A DNA stretch of 64,000 nucleotides from Cellulomonas sp. GTDB taxonomy: Bacteria; Actinomycetota; Actinomycetes; Actinomycetales; Cellulomonadaceae. Numbering within the stretch: the first letter of the stretch is position 1; every line of letters starts with the position of its first letter. Below are positions 8,930 through 18,557 of the stretch, piece after piece. The position numbers and the translations under genes were made by a program. Under the pieces are notes generated by a model, which was not told the DNA's origin, did not search any database, and was given only the letters and a program-made list of their open reading frames with translations. The stretch lies in the NCBI RefSeq assembly GCF_015234515.1, contig NZ_JADGMY010000028.1, forward strand, positions 412,713-476,712, read 5' to 3'.

Positions 8930-9063
8930 TGAGCACGAGCGCGATCGTGATGATGGTGGTGGCGATGGTCGTCATCTGGGGTGGGCTGGCCGCGGCGATC
9001 GTCAACCTGCTGCGGCACGGCTCGGTCGAGAACCGCGCGGAGAACGTGCGCCGGGACCTGTGA
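8929..9063 (+). CDS. NSS transporter small subunit (MetS-like)
   Basis: This 44-residue protein is below the size cut-off of the ORF track. It has a single membrane span (IVMMVVAMVVIWGGLAAAIV), then a short charged tail ending ENVRRDL. That layout matches the methionine/alanine import small subunit MetS found directly after NSS carriers in actinobacteria. The start overlaps the carrier's stop by one base, so it is translationally coupled. Confidence 0.85.
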   Translation: MSTSAIVMMVVAMVVIWGGLAAAIVNLLRHGSVENRAENVRRDL

Positions 9064-9103
9064 GGCCTGCGGCCGGCTGACGAGGCGGGGTCGCCGCACC
9101 CTC

Positions 9104-9784
9104 TCAGCCCGCGACCGCCATGCGCGCCATCGCGTGCGACGCGCGCTCCATCACGACCTCCAACGACTCCCCCACGTGCCGGTGCAGCGCCGTGAGCGCC
9201 TCGCCGAGCCGCTCGCCGAGGACCAGGTCGAGGATCTCGATGTGCTCCTCGACGGTCGCGGTGATGCGCTCGTCCTCGATGAAGTCGTGCATGCGCACGG
9301 CGCGGATCTTCTGGTTCACGGTGACCAGGGCGTCGGTGAGCTGGCCGTTGCCCGACGCCTGGGACAGCGCGCGGTGGAAGCCCTCGTCGAGCACCACGAA
9401 GCTCGGGTCCGGGTCGGGGACGACGTCGCGCATCTCCTGCCAGCGGGCCAGCTCGGCGCCCAGGAGGTCACGGTCGTGCTGGACCTGCGGGTTCTCGATG
9501 GCGCGCGCGATGCCCCGCAGCTCGAGCGTGATCCGCAGCTCGTACAGGTCGCGCAACGCGGCCAGCGACGGCACGACGACGGCGTAGCCGAAGTCCGTGC
9601 GCTCGACGAGCCCGTCGGACAGCAGCCGCGACAGCGCCTCGCGCACCGGGGTGCGGGACACCTCGAACGCCTTCGACAGCTTGGGCTCGGTGAGCCGCTC
9701 ACGCGGCGAGACACGCCCGTTGAGGATCTCGTCGCGCAGCTGCTGGTACACCTGCTCGCGCAACGACCCGCTGGCCATGCTCAT
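9104..9784 (-). CDS. GntR-family transcriptional regulator, FadR/FCD subfamily
   Basis: The 226-residue protein has an N-terminal winged helix (residues about 8-75; SLREQVYQQLRDEILNGRV, then recognition region FEVSRTPVREALSRL). The all-helical FCD ligand domain shows the spaced metal-binding residues in DEGFHRALS, VEEHIEIL and LHRHVGE. ATG 9784 has GGAGGG eight bases upstream. It sits between the transporter and the urt genes, separated from urt by a terminator. The best target candidates are the GTATAC elements at 7163 and 15036-15144. The effector is unknown. Confidence 0.88.
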   Translation of the reverse strand: MSMASGSLREQVYQQLRDEILNGRVSPRERLTEPKLSKAFEVSRTPVREALSRLLSDGLVERTDFGYAVVVPSLAALRDLYELRITLELRGIARAIENPQVQHDRDLLGAELARWQEMRDVVPDPDPSFVVLDEGFHRALSQASGNGQLTDALVTVNQKIRAVRMHDFIEDERITATVEEHIEILDLVLGERLGEALTALHRHVGESLEVVMERASHAMARMAVAG

Positions 9785-9818
9785 GACAGTAGCCCTCCGC
9801 CCCCCACGTCCCCGGGGC

Positions 9819-9842
9819 GGACGCCCCGGGGATCAGCCGCGC
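9819..9842 (-). terminator. Terminator after urtE
   Basis: A perfect 10-bp stem (TCCCCGGGGC / GCCCCGGGGA) with a 4-nt loop lies 9 bp beyond the urtE stop. It should end the urt transcript and keep the downstream GntR gene transcriptionally separate. Confidence 0.75.
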
Positions 9843-9850
9843 GACGACGC

Positions 9851-10543
9851 TCAGAGCGCCATCGCGGCACGCACGTCACCCTCCTGGGCGACGCCACCGA
9901 CACCGTCGGCCGTCACCCTCCCCGACTCCAGGACGTAGTAGCGCGACGACGCGGCGAGCGCGAAGCCCACGTGCTGCTCCACGAGCAGCACCGACAGCCC
10001 GTTCCCTGCGAGCTGCACGATCGCGTCCTCGATCTCGGCGACGACCGACGGCTGGATGCCCTCGGTCGGCTCGTCGAGGACGATGAGCCGCGGCCCGGTG
10101 ATGAGCGCGCGGGCGATCGCGAGCTGCTGACGCTGCCCGCCGGACAGCAGCCCTGCACGCCGCCCCAGCAGCTCGCGCAGCGCGGGGAACAGGTCGAGCG
10201 CCTCGTCGAGCCGCCGGGCCCCCGCCGGCCCGGCGACGTCGGCGACGAGCTGCAGGTTCTCCCGCGCAGTGAGCTGCCCGAACGACTGCTGCCCCTGCGG
10301 CACGTACGCCAGGCCCGCGCGCACCCGCTGGTGCGGCCGCCACCGCGTGACGTCCTGCCCACCGAGCAGGACCGTGCCGGACCGCACCGGCAGCAGCCCG
10401 ACCGCGGCCCGCAGGAGCGTCGTCTTGCCCGCACCGTTGTGGCCCATGACGGCGACGACCGACCCGTCCGGCACCTCGACGTCGACCCCGTGGACGACCG
10501 CGGTGCGGCCGTACCCGACGTGCACCCCGCGCAGCTCCAGCAT
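9851..10543 (-). CDS. urtE: Urea ABC transporter ATP-binding subunit UrtE
   Basis: This 230-residue LivF-type ATPase has Walker A GHNGAGKTTLL, the Q-loop region VPQGQQSFGQLTARENL, signature LSGGQRQQLAIARAL and Walker B LIVLDEPTEGIQPS. The phrase PTEGIQPSVV is typical of UrtE as against amino-acid LivF. The start overlaps the urtD stop (TGATG) with GGAGG upstream. It is the last gene of urtABCDE and would energise urea import from the membrane's inner face. Confidence 0.93.
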   Translation of the reverse strand: MLELRGVHVGYGRTAVVHGVDVEVPDGSVVAVMGHNGAGKTTLLRAAVGLLPVRSGTVLLGGQDVTRWRPHQRVRAGLAYVPQGQQSFGQLTARENLQLVADVAGPAGARRLDEALDLFPALRELLGRRAGLLSGGQRQQLAIARALITGPRLIVLDEPTEGIQPSVVAEIEDAIVQLAGNGLSVLLVEQHVGFALAASSRYYVLESGRVTADGVGGVAQEGDVRAAMAL

Positions 10544-11466
10544 CACTCCACCTCCGTGCTCGCGACGGGCGCGGCGTCCGTCTGCGCCGCCGCGCCATCC
10601 GTCTGCGCCGCCGCGCCTCGCCCCCGCCCGTGCGCCCCCGACCCCAGGTACACCTCGACGACCCGCGGGTCCGCCTGCACCTGCGCGACCGTCCCCTCGG
10701 ACAGGACCCTCCCCTGGTGCAGCACCGTGACCGAGGAGGCGAACGAGCGCAGGAACTCCATGTCGTGCTCGACGACGACGACCGTGCGCTGCTCGCCGAT
10801 GCGCTGCAGCAGCAGGCCCGTCTCCTCGCGCTCGGCCTGGCTCATGCCCGCCACCGGCTCGTCGAGCAGCAGCAGCCGCGCGTCCTGGACCAGCAGCATG
10901 CCGATCTCGAGCCACTGCTTCTGCCCGTGCGCGAGCACCCCGGCGGGCAGGTCGCGCACCTGCGTCAGGCCCACGGTCTCCAGCGCGGCCTCGACCTCGG
11001 GCGGCACGACGTGCCGACGTCGCAGCATGGTCCACGGCCCGCGCCCGGCCCCGGCGGCGATGTCCAGGTTCTGCAGCACCGAGAGCTCGTCGAAGACGCT
11101 CGCGGTCTGGAACGTCCGCCCGACGCCCGCGCGCACGATCCGGTGCGACGGTCGCCCGAGCAGCTCGACGCCGCCGAACTGCACGGACCCGGTCGCGGGC
11201 GCCAGGCCCGTGATCGCGTCGACGATCGTGGTCTTGCCGGCGCCGTTCGGCCCGATCAGGAAGCGCAGGTCCCCCTGCGTGACGGTCAGGTCCACGCCGT
11301 CGACCGCGACGAACCCGTCGAAGACGACGCGCAGGTCGCGGATCTCCAGGTAGTCGTGGCGGAAGCGCTCACCCGGGGCGGCGATGACCGCCTCGAGGGC
11401 CTCGGGGTCCAGGCCGCCTGTGGCGTCGGGCGCGACGACGGGGCCGGTGTCGGTGTGCTCGCTCAT
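10543..11466 (-). CDS. urtD: Urea ABC transporter ATP-binding subunit UrtD
   Basis: This LivG-type ATPase has 307 residues. It has Walker A IGPNGAGKTTIVDAITGL, FQTASVFDELSVLQNL, the unusual signature LAHGQKQWLEIGMLL (HGQ in place of SGGQ, as known in UrtD proteins) and Walker B LLLLDEPVAGMS. An N-terminal extension of about 35 residues precedes the domain. The C-terminus holds two copies of AAAQTD encoded by an imperfect 21-bp repeat. The ATG overlaps the urtC stop (ATGA). Confidence 0.93.
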   Translation of the reverse strand: MSEHTDTGPVVAPDATGGLDPEALEAVIAAPGERFRHDYLEIRDLRVVFDGFVAVDGVDLTVTQGDLRFLIGPNGAGKTTIVDAITGLAPATGSVQFGGVELLGRPSHRIVRAGVGRTFQTASVFDELSVLQNLDIAAGAGRGPWTMLRRRHVVPPEVEAALETVGLTQVRDLPAGVLAHGQKQWLEIGMLLVQDARLLLLDEPVAGMSQAEREETGLLLQRIGEQRTVVVVEHDMEFLRSFASSVTVLHQGRVLSEGTVAQVQADPRVVEVYLGSGAHGRGRGAAAQTDGAAAQTDAAPVASTEVE

Positions 11467-12671
11467 GCGTGCCTCCCTGCGGTGCGGGCCGCGTCGGCGG
11501 CGTGCTGCGCGTCGTCATCGGGTGCCGTGCCGGTCCCCGCGGGCGTGGCGGTCGGGGCCGGCGGGTCCCCCGGCACGTCGTCCGACGTCCCACGGCGCCG
11601 CCGCCACAGGCCGCCGAGGGACGCGAACCCCTGCGGCAGGAACGCGACGACGAGGATGAACAGCGCCCCCTGGAAGTAGGTCCAGAAGGACGGGAACTGC
11701 TCCGAGAGGCCGGTCTCGGCCCACGACACGGCCACCGCGCCCAGCACCGGGCCCAGCAGCGTCGCGCGCCCGCCGATCGCGACGCCCACGAGGAACCCGA
11801 TGGACGGGATCACGCCCACGTCGGCGGGCGAGATGATCCCCACGACCGGGGCGAACAGCGCGCCGCCGATGCCGGCGAAGCACGCCGCGATCGCGTAGGC
11901 GACGACCTTGACGTTCGCCGGGTCGTACCCGAGGAACCGGACGCGGTTCTCCTGGTCGCGGACGGCGACGAGCAGCTCGCCGTAGCGCGAGTGCATGAGC
12001 AGCCGCACCACCACCACCATCGCGATGAGCACGCCTGCCGCGATGAAGTAGAGCATCCGCTTGTTGACGGGGTCGGCCAGGTCGTACCCGAAGAACGACC
12101 GGAACCCGTTGAGGCCGTTAGTGCCGCCCGTGACCTTCTGCTGACCGACCAGCAGGATCGCGAACGCGGCCGCGAGCGCCTGGGACAGGATCGCGAAGTA
12201 CGCGCCGCGCACCCGGCGGCGGAACACCGCGAGACCGAGCAGCGCGGCGATGCCGGCGGGCAGCACGAGGATCGCCAGGACGGTCACGACGGGGCTGCGC
12301 AACGGCTCCCACCAGCCGGGCACGACGCCGTCGCCGTACAGCAGCAGGAAGTCCGGCACCCCGCCGGGGCCCGCGTCGGACAGCTTCATGTGCATCGCCA
12401 TCAGGTAGCCCCCGATGCCGAAGAACACGCCCTGCCCGAGGACGAGCATGCCGCCGCGCCCCCACGCCAGGCCGATCCCGACCGCGACCATCGCGAGGCA
12501 CAGGAACTTGGCGAGCAGGTTCAGCCGGAAGTCCGAGAGCAGCGCGGGGGCCAGCCCGAACAGCACGACCGCGGCGACCGCGACGCCGGCCCACACGCGC
12601 ACGGCAGGGCGCCGCCACCAGGTCGTCGACGTGCTCGCAGGCTGCGCGGCGTCCGTCGTCCCCGCGCTCAT
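11463..12671 (-). CDS. urtC: Urea ABC transporter permease UrtC
   Basis: This 402-residue LivM-type permease has about nine to ten membrane segments. UrtC-like motifs are WGRGGMLVLGQGVFFGIGGYL, KVTGGTNGLNGF and RFLGYDPANVKVVAYAIAA. A basic stretch (WRRRRG) ends the membrane domain, followed by a disordered Pro/Ala/Asp tail of about 45 residues. It is coupled to urtB upstream and urtD downstream by ATGA overlaps. It pairs with UrtB to form the urea channel. Confidence 0.93.
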   Translation of the reverse strand: MSAGTTDAAQPASTSTTWWRRPAVRVWAGVAVAAVVLFGLAPALLSDFRLNLLAKFLCLAMVAVGIGLAWGRGGMLVLGQGVFFGIGGYLMAMHMKLSDAGPGGVPDFLLLYGDGVVPGWWEPLRSPVVTVLAILVLPAGIAALLGLAVFRRRVRGAYFAILSQALAAAFAILLVGQQKVTGGTNGLNGFRSFFGYDLADPVNKRMLYFIAAGVLIAMVVVVRLLMHSRYGELLVAVRDQENRVRFLGYDPANVKVVAYAIAACFAGIGGALFAPVVGIISPADVGVIPSIGFLVGVAIGGRATLLGPVLGAVAVSWAETGLSEQFPSFWTYFQGALFILVVAFLPQGFASLGGLWRRRRGTSDDVPGDPPAPTATPAGTGTAPDDDAQHAADAARTAGRHA

Positions 12672-13552
12672 GCCAGGCTCCGCGTGCGGACCGAGACCAG
12701 GCCCTGCGGCCGGACCTGCAGGAACGCGACGATGACGACGAAGAGCAGGACCTTGGCCAGGCTCGCGGTCGTCGAGTACTCGAACGTCGCCTGCACGATC
12801 CCGAGCGAGAACGCGGCGATCACGGCGCCCTTGAGCTGGCCGATGCCCCCGACGACGACCACGAGGAACGCGTCGACGATGTAGTTGGTGCCCAGGGTCG
12901 GGCCGATCGACCCGAGCAACGTCAGCGCGACGCCCGCGACCCCCGCCACGCCGGAGCCGACGAAGAACGTGAGGCGGTCGGTGGCACGCGTCGAGACGCC
13001 GGAGGTCTCCGCGAGGTCGCGGTTCTGCACGGTCGCGCGGATGCGGCGGCCCAGCGACGTCATCTTGAGGACGAGGGCCAGCACGACCACGCACGCGATC
13101 GCGAGACCCAGGATGAACAGCCGCGTCTTCGGCAGGTTCATGCCGAGGAACGGCACCGCACCCGAGAGCCACGCCGGGGCGCGCACGTCGACGTTGGGGG
13201 CACCGAACACGTCCCGCGCCAGCTGCTGCAGCACCAGCGCGACGCCGAACGTCACGAGCAGCGTGTCCAACGGCCTGCGGTACATCCGGGAGATCAACGT
13301 GACCTCCAGCAGCAGGCCCAGCAGGCCGCCGACGACGAACCCGACGGGCAGCGCGACGAGCAGCGAGACGCCCGCGTCGGGGATGAACGCCTGCAGGACG
13401 AACGCCGTGTACGCGCCGGCCATCATGAACTCGCCGTGCGCCATGTTGATGACGCCCATCTGGCCGAACGTCAGGGCCAGGCCGAGCGCCGCGAGCAGGA
13501 GCACCGAGCCGAGGCTCAGGCCCGCGAAGAGCTGGGAGAACAGGGCGTCCAT
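12668..13552 (-). CDS. urtB: Urea ABC transporter permease UrtB
   Basis: This 294-residue LivH-type permease shows FGQMGVINMAHGEFMMAGAY near residue 30 and LGTNYIVDAFLVVVVGGIGQLKG near the C-terminus, both standard for the family. About eight hydrophobic segments are visible. ATG 13552 has GGAAGG upstream. It is separated from urtA by 107 bp that include a strong stem-loop. Confidence 0.93.
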   Translation of the reverse strand: MDALFSQLFAGLSLGSVLLLAALGLALTFGQMGVINMAHGEFMMAGAYTAFVLQAFIPDAGVSLLVALPVGFVVGGLLGLLLEVTLISRMYRRPLDTLLVTFGVALVLQQLARDVFGAPNVDVRAPAWLSGAVPFLGMNLPKTRLFILGLAIACVVVLALVLKMTSLGRRIRATVQNRDLAETSGVSTRATDRLTFFVGSGVAGVAGVALTLLGSIGPTLGTNYIVDAFLVVVVGGIGQLKGAVIAAFSLGIVQATFEYSTTASLAKVLLFVVIVAFLQVRPQGLVSVRTRSLA

Positions 13553-13590
13553 GCGGCGCCGCCTTCCGTGGGTGGTCGTGCACCGGGGCG

Positions 13591-13623
13591 GGTGGCCCGG
13601 TCCGTTCGTCGGACCGGGCCACC
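13591..13623 (-). other. Intra-operon stem-loop between urtA and urtB
   Basis: A perfect 14-bp stem (GGTGGCCCGGTCCG and its complement) with a 5-nt loop lies between the urtA stop and the urtB start. In binding-protein operons, such a hairpin after the binding-protein gene often stabilises that message or attenuates read-through, giving more binding protein than permease. No T-run follows, so full termination is not certain. Confidence 0.7.
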
Positions 13624-13659
13624 GCGCTCAGGGGTGCGTCCGGGCGTGCGGGACGCGGG

Positions 13660-14949
13660 TCAGGACAGGCCCTCGGCCCAGTCGTAGCCCTCGAGGAACG
13701 GGTCCGGCTCGATCGGGCCGTCCGACTCCCAGACGGAGTGGATGAGACCGTCCGCACCGATCTCGCCGATGTACGCCGTCTTGGCGATGTGGTGGTTGTC
13801 GCCGTTGACGGTGACGGTGCCCTCCGGGGCGTCGAAGCTGACGCCGTCCGCGGCCTCCTGGATGTCCGCGACCGCGAAGGACTCGGCCTTCTCGACCATG
13901 CCCTTCCACAGGTAGAGCGACGTGTACGCGGCCTCCATCGGGTCGGACGTCGGGCGGTCGTCGCCGTACTTCTCCTTGAACGCCGCGACGAACGTCGTGT
14001 TCTCGGGCGACTCGACCGTCTGGTAGTAGTTCCACGCGGTGAGCTGGCCGACGATGTTGTCGACGCCGATGCCGCCGACCTCCTCCTCGGCGATCGACAC
14101 CGAGACCACGGGGGTGGCGTCCACCGTCAGGCCGACGTTCTTGTACTCCTTGAAGAACGCGACGTTGGAGTCACCGTTCAGGGTGTTGAACACCGCGTCC
14201 GCGCCGGACGCCTTGAGCTTGTTGACGATGGTCGCGAAGTCGGTGTGCCCCAGCGGCGCGTACTCCTCACCGACGATCTCGATGCCGTTCGCCTCGGCGT
14301 AGGCGTTGATGATCTTGTTCGCGGTGCGCGGGAAGACGTAGTCCGACCCGACGAGGAAGACCTTCTTCTTCCCCTGCTCCTTGAGGTAGTCCATGCCGGG
14401 GATGATCTGCTGGTTCGTCGTCGCGCCGGTGTAGAAGATGTTCTTCGACGCCTCGAGGCCCTCGTACTGCACGGGGTAGAACAGCAGCGAGTTCTTCGAC
14501 TCGAAGACCGGCAGCATCGCCTTGCGGGACGAGGACGTCCAGCCGCCGAAGACCGCGGCGACGCAGTCGGACGAGATGAGCTTGTCGGCCTTCTCGGCGA
14601 AGACGGTCGGCTCGGAGGCGCCGTCCTCGGCGACGACCTCCAGCTGCTTGCCGAGCACGCCGCCGGCCGCGTTGATCTCCTCCGCCGCCAGGTCGAGCGA
14701 GTCGCGGACCGTCTGCTCGGAGATGGCCATGGTGCCGGACAGCGAGTTGAGGAACCCGATCTTCACGGTGTCGCCGGAGGTGTCGACGCAGGACGCGCCA
14801 CCGGAGGCGGACGCCGTGCCGCCGTCGCTGCCTGCGGCGGTGCGGGCGCCGCCGCAGGCCGACAGCGTGAGGGCGGCCGCGAGCGCCGCGGCCGACAGTG
14901 CGAGCGCGCGCTTCCGGGACGTCCGCGAGGGGAGGGGGTGTGTGGTCAA
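13660..14949 (-). CDS. urtA: Urea ABC transporter substrate-binding lipoprotein UrtA
   Basis: The 429-residue precursor has basic residues SRKR, a hydrophobic stretch and the lipobox LSACGG (Cys about residue 32), so it is anchored outside the membrane. The mature protein carries UrtA hallmarks [47 protein letters not shown] and FVGSDY-like [16 protein letters not shown]. The start is TTG 14949 with GAAAGG seven bases upstream; no ATG or GTG would keep the signal peptide. It is the first gene of urtABCDE, divergent from ureA. Confidence 0.93.
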   Translation of the reverse strand: MTTHPLPSRTSRKRALALSAAALAAALTLSACGGARTAAGSDGGTASASGGASCVDTSGDTVKIGFLNSLSGTMAISEQTVRDSLDLAAEEINAAGGVLGKQLEVVAEDGASEPTVFAEKADKLISSDCVAAVFGGWTSSSRKAMLPVFESKNSLLFYPVQYEGLEASKNIFYTGATTNQQIIPGMDYLKEQGKKKVFLVGSDYVFPRTANKIINAYAEANGIEIVGEEYAPLGHTDFATIVNKLKASGADAVFNTLNGDSNVAFFKEYKNVGLTVDATPVVSVSIAEEEVGGIGVDNIVGQLTAWNYYQTVESPENTTFVAAFKEKYGDDRPTSDPMEAAYTSLYLWKGMVEKAESFAVADIQEAADGVSFDAPEGTVTVNGDNHHIAKTAYIGEIGADGLIHSVWESDGPIEPDPFLEGYDWAEGLS

Positions 14950-15035
14950 CGGAGTGCCTTTCGATCAGGACGAGCTGACGGGCGATGCCGGGCTCGGGCG
15001 CCGACCCACCGCGTGCCACCGCGCTGTGTCCCGCG

Positions 15036-15144
15036 GCGTATACAGGCCGGTGCCCATGGCCGAGGACGCTAGGGAGCACGTGTTTCGCGGATCCGCCGGT
15101 TCCTGTAAACATCGCGTTTCGGCTGTATACGCAGGCGGATACAG
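15036..15144. promoter_or_regulatory. Divergent urtA/ureA control region with three GTATAC-type elements
   Basis: The 223-bp region between urtA and ureA holds GCGTATACAG at 15036-15045, its exact reverse complement CTGTATACGC at 15123-15132, and a one-mismatch copy GCGGATACAG at 15135-15144. The last two lie 28-50 bp before the ureA start, where a repressor could block the promoter; the first lies about 90 bp before urtA. An AT-richer stretch with GTAAAC and GTTTC boxes (15105-15120) is reminiscent of GlnR half-sites, but the spacing is not canonical. Confidence 0.6.
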
Positions 15145-15172
15145 CCCCGTCGACGGCCCTAGGGTGCGGTCC

Positions 15173-15475
15173 ATGAGGCTCACTCCCGCCGATACCGAGA
15201 AGCTGTTGCTGTCCGTCGCCGGCATGGTCGCGCGCGACCGGCTGACCCGCGGCGTCCGGCTCAACCACCCCGAGGCCGTCGCGCTGCTCAGCACCTGGGT
15301 GATCGAGCGCGCACGCGACGGGGTCGGCGTGTCGCAGCTGATGTCGGACGGCCGCTCGGTGCTGCGCCGCGACCAGGTCATGGACGGCGTCCCGGAGATG
15401 CTGGCTGACGTGCAGGTCGAGGCGACCTTCCCCGACGGCCGCAAGCTCGTGACCCTCCACCACCCCATCCCCTGA
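15173..15475 (+). CDS. ureA: Urease subunit gamma
   Basis: This 100-residue structural subunit begins [18 protein letters not shown] and contains [39 protein letters not shown] and LVTLHHPIP, all canonical for UreA. It forms the urease (alpha-beta-gamma)3 trimer. ATG 15173 is chosen because it gives the standard family N-terminus. It opens the urease operon and is controlled from the shared urtA/ureA promoter region. Confidence 0.97.
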   Translation: MRLTPADTEKLLLSVAGMVARDRLTRGVRLNHPEAVALLSTWVIERARDGVGVSQLMSDGRSVLRRDQVMDGVPEMLADVQVEATFPDGRKLVTLHHPIP

Positions 15476-15551
15476 CTCACGAGACCGAGAGATCGAGGGG
15501 TTCCGGCCCCGGAAAACTCTGGCTCACCAGACCGACCTTGGAGGTAGGCAC

Positions 15552-15889
15552 ATGGCAGGCACGTCCGGCGACGGCCCCGGTGCGGTGCGCACGCGCGCGG
15601 GCACGCTCGTGCTCAACGGGGACCGCGCAGCGCACGAGCGGATCACGCTCGTCGTCGAGAACACCGGGGACCGGCCGGTGCAGATCGGCTCCCACCTGCA
15701 CCTGCCCGATGCCAACGCGGCACTCGCCTTCGACCGCGCGGCCGCGCACGGGTTCCGGCTGGACGTGCCGTCGGGGACCTCGCAGCGGTTCGAGCCGGGG
15801 GCCTCGCGGGCGGTCGAGGCCGTCGCGATCCGCGGGGCACGGCGTGTGCCGGGCCTGCAGCGCGGCAAGGCCGACGGGGGTGCGCTCTA

Positions 15890-15890
<1 letters not shown>
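15552..15890 (+). CDS. ureB: Urease subunit beta
   Basis: This 112-residue structural subunit has the UreB core [22 protein letters not shown] (quoted in part), [17 protein letters not shown] and [20 protein letters not shown] strong GGAGG precedes ATG 15552. The 76-bp gap to ureA contains only a weak TTCCG/CGGAA hairpin. The stop TAG overlaps the GTG start of ureC by one base. Gamma and beta are separate genes, the usual bacterial arrangement. Confidence 0.97.
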
Positions 15891-17593
<1,703 letters not shown>

Positions 17594-17594
17594 C

Positions 17595-18557
17595 ATGGAC
17601 ACCCCCACCCCTCCCCCGCGGGAGAGCAGTCCAGTCACCGACGCGTCAGCCCTGCTCGTTCTCGCCATGCTGGCCGACGCCCGCCTCCCGACCGGCGCCC
17701 ACGCCCACTCCGCCGGCCTCGAGCCGGCCGTCCAGGCGGGCCTGCTCACCCCGGCCGCGTCCCCCGACGTGCCACCCAGTCACGCCACCCCTGACTGGAT
17801 TGCACTCTCACGACCAACGGGGGTGCCTACGGGGGTGCCCACGGGGGTGCCCACGGGGGTGCCCACGGGGGTGCCTACGGGGGTGCCCACCCGGGGGCTC
17901 GCGGGGGTGGCCTCCCACCCCACCCCGGGCGTGAGAGTGCGATCCAGTCACCGCACCCGCGACTCGATCGCACTCTCGCGAGGGCGGGGTGGGGGGGAGG
18001 ACGTGGGGCGGGTGCCCGCGCTGGCGGCGACGCGGCTGCGGACCGTGACCGCGACCGAGGCGGGGGCCGCCGTGGTCGCGCGGCATCGGTGGCTCGACCG
18101 GCGTGACCTCGCGCCGGTCGAGGACGCGTGGGCCGCGCGCACCCCCAGCCCTGCGGTCCGCGACGCGACGCGGCGCCTGGGCCGCGGCTACCTGCGGCTC
18201 GCGCTGGCGCTGTGGCCCGACGAGCTCGCCGGCGCGTTCGCGCCCGGGTCCGCGCCCCCGCGCCCGCTGGTCGCGGGCGCGATCGGGGCGGTCGCCGGTC
18301 TCGACGCGCTGCAGGTCGCGCTGCTCGTCGGCTACGACGACGTCCAGACGATCGCGTCGGCCGCGCTCAAGCTCACCCCCCTGGACCCCGCGACGACGAC
18401 GCGCTGGGTGCTCGACCTGCACCCGGCCGTGGCGGCGATGGCGGCCGACGTCGCCCACCTGACCGACCCGGACGACATCCCGTCGGCGGGAGCACCGATG
18501 ACCGACGCGTGGGCACAGGCCCACGCCCGCACCACCCGGAGGCTGTTCCATGGCTGA
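17595..18557 (+). CDS. ureF: Urease accessory protein UreF with an in-frame repeat insertion
   Basis: UreF joins UreD and UreG on apo-urease to deliver nickel. The conserved start [32 protein letters not shown] (residues 19-50) and the C-terminal helical domain (from about residue 140, including [18 protein letters not shown]) are present. Residues about 53-139 are foreign to the family: they include six TGVP repeats and low-complexity Pro/Arg/Ser sequence, making the protein about 320 residues instead of the usual 210-240. No good ribosome site precedes ATG 17595, which is 1 bp from the ureC stop. It overlaps ureG by 8 bp. Whether the product still folds is open. Confidence 0.88.
   Translation: MDTPTPPPRESSPVTDASALLVLAMLADARLPTGAHAHSAGLEPAVQAGLLTPAASPDVPPSHATPDWIALSRPTGVPTGVPTGVPTGVPTGVPTGVPTRGLAGVASHPTPGVRVRSSHRTRDSIALSRGRGGGEDVGRVPALAATRLRTVTATEAGAAVVARHRWLDRRDLAPVEDAWAARTPSPAVRDATRRLGRGYLRLALALWPDELAGAFAPGSAPPRPLVAGAIGAVAGLDALQVALLVGYDDVQTIASAALKLTPLDPATTTRWVLDLHPAVAAMAADVAHLTDPDDIPSAGAPMTDAWAQAHARTTRRLFHG
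17793..17980. repeat. Palindromic repeat element inserted in ureF
   Basis: GACTGGATTGCACTCTCACG (17793-17812) recurs inverted at 17930-17949 with one mismatch, and again in direct orientation but more diverged at 17961-17980. A shortened look-alike (GAGAGCAGTCCAGTCACCG) sits at about 17622-17640 at the ureC/ureF junction. The inverted pair encloses a 12-bp tandem repeat. No transposase or target duplication is visible, so it resembles a REP- or MITE-like element. The reading frame of ureF passes through all of it. Confidence 0.75.
17817..17888 (+). repeat. Six copies of a 12-bp tandem repeat in ureF
   Basis: The unit ACGGGGGTGCCY is repeated six times without interruption and encodes (TGVP)6. 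Because the unit is a multiple of three, copy-number change would not shift the ureF frame. Confidence 0.95.

Noticed and set aside
15105-15120. GlnR box in the urtA/ureA region
   Set aside because: GTAAAC and GTTTC boxes are present but spacing and orientation do not follow the known GlnR pattern; noted only as a weak possibility.
17817-17888. CRISPR array in ureF
   Set aside because: The repeats are 12 bp, contiguous and without spacers; they encode a protein repeat.
17793-17980. Insertion sequence in ureF
   Set aside because: No transposase, terminal repeats of IS type or target duplication; it is too short and wholly open in frame.
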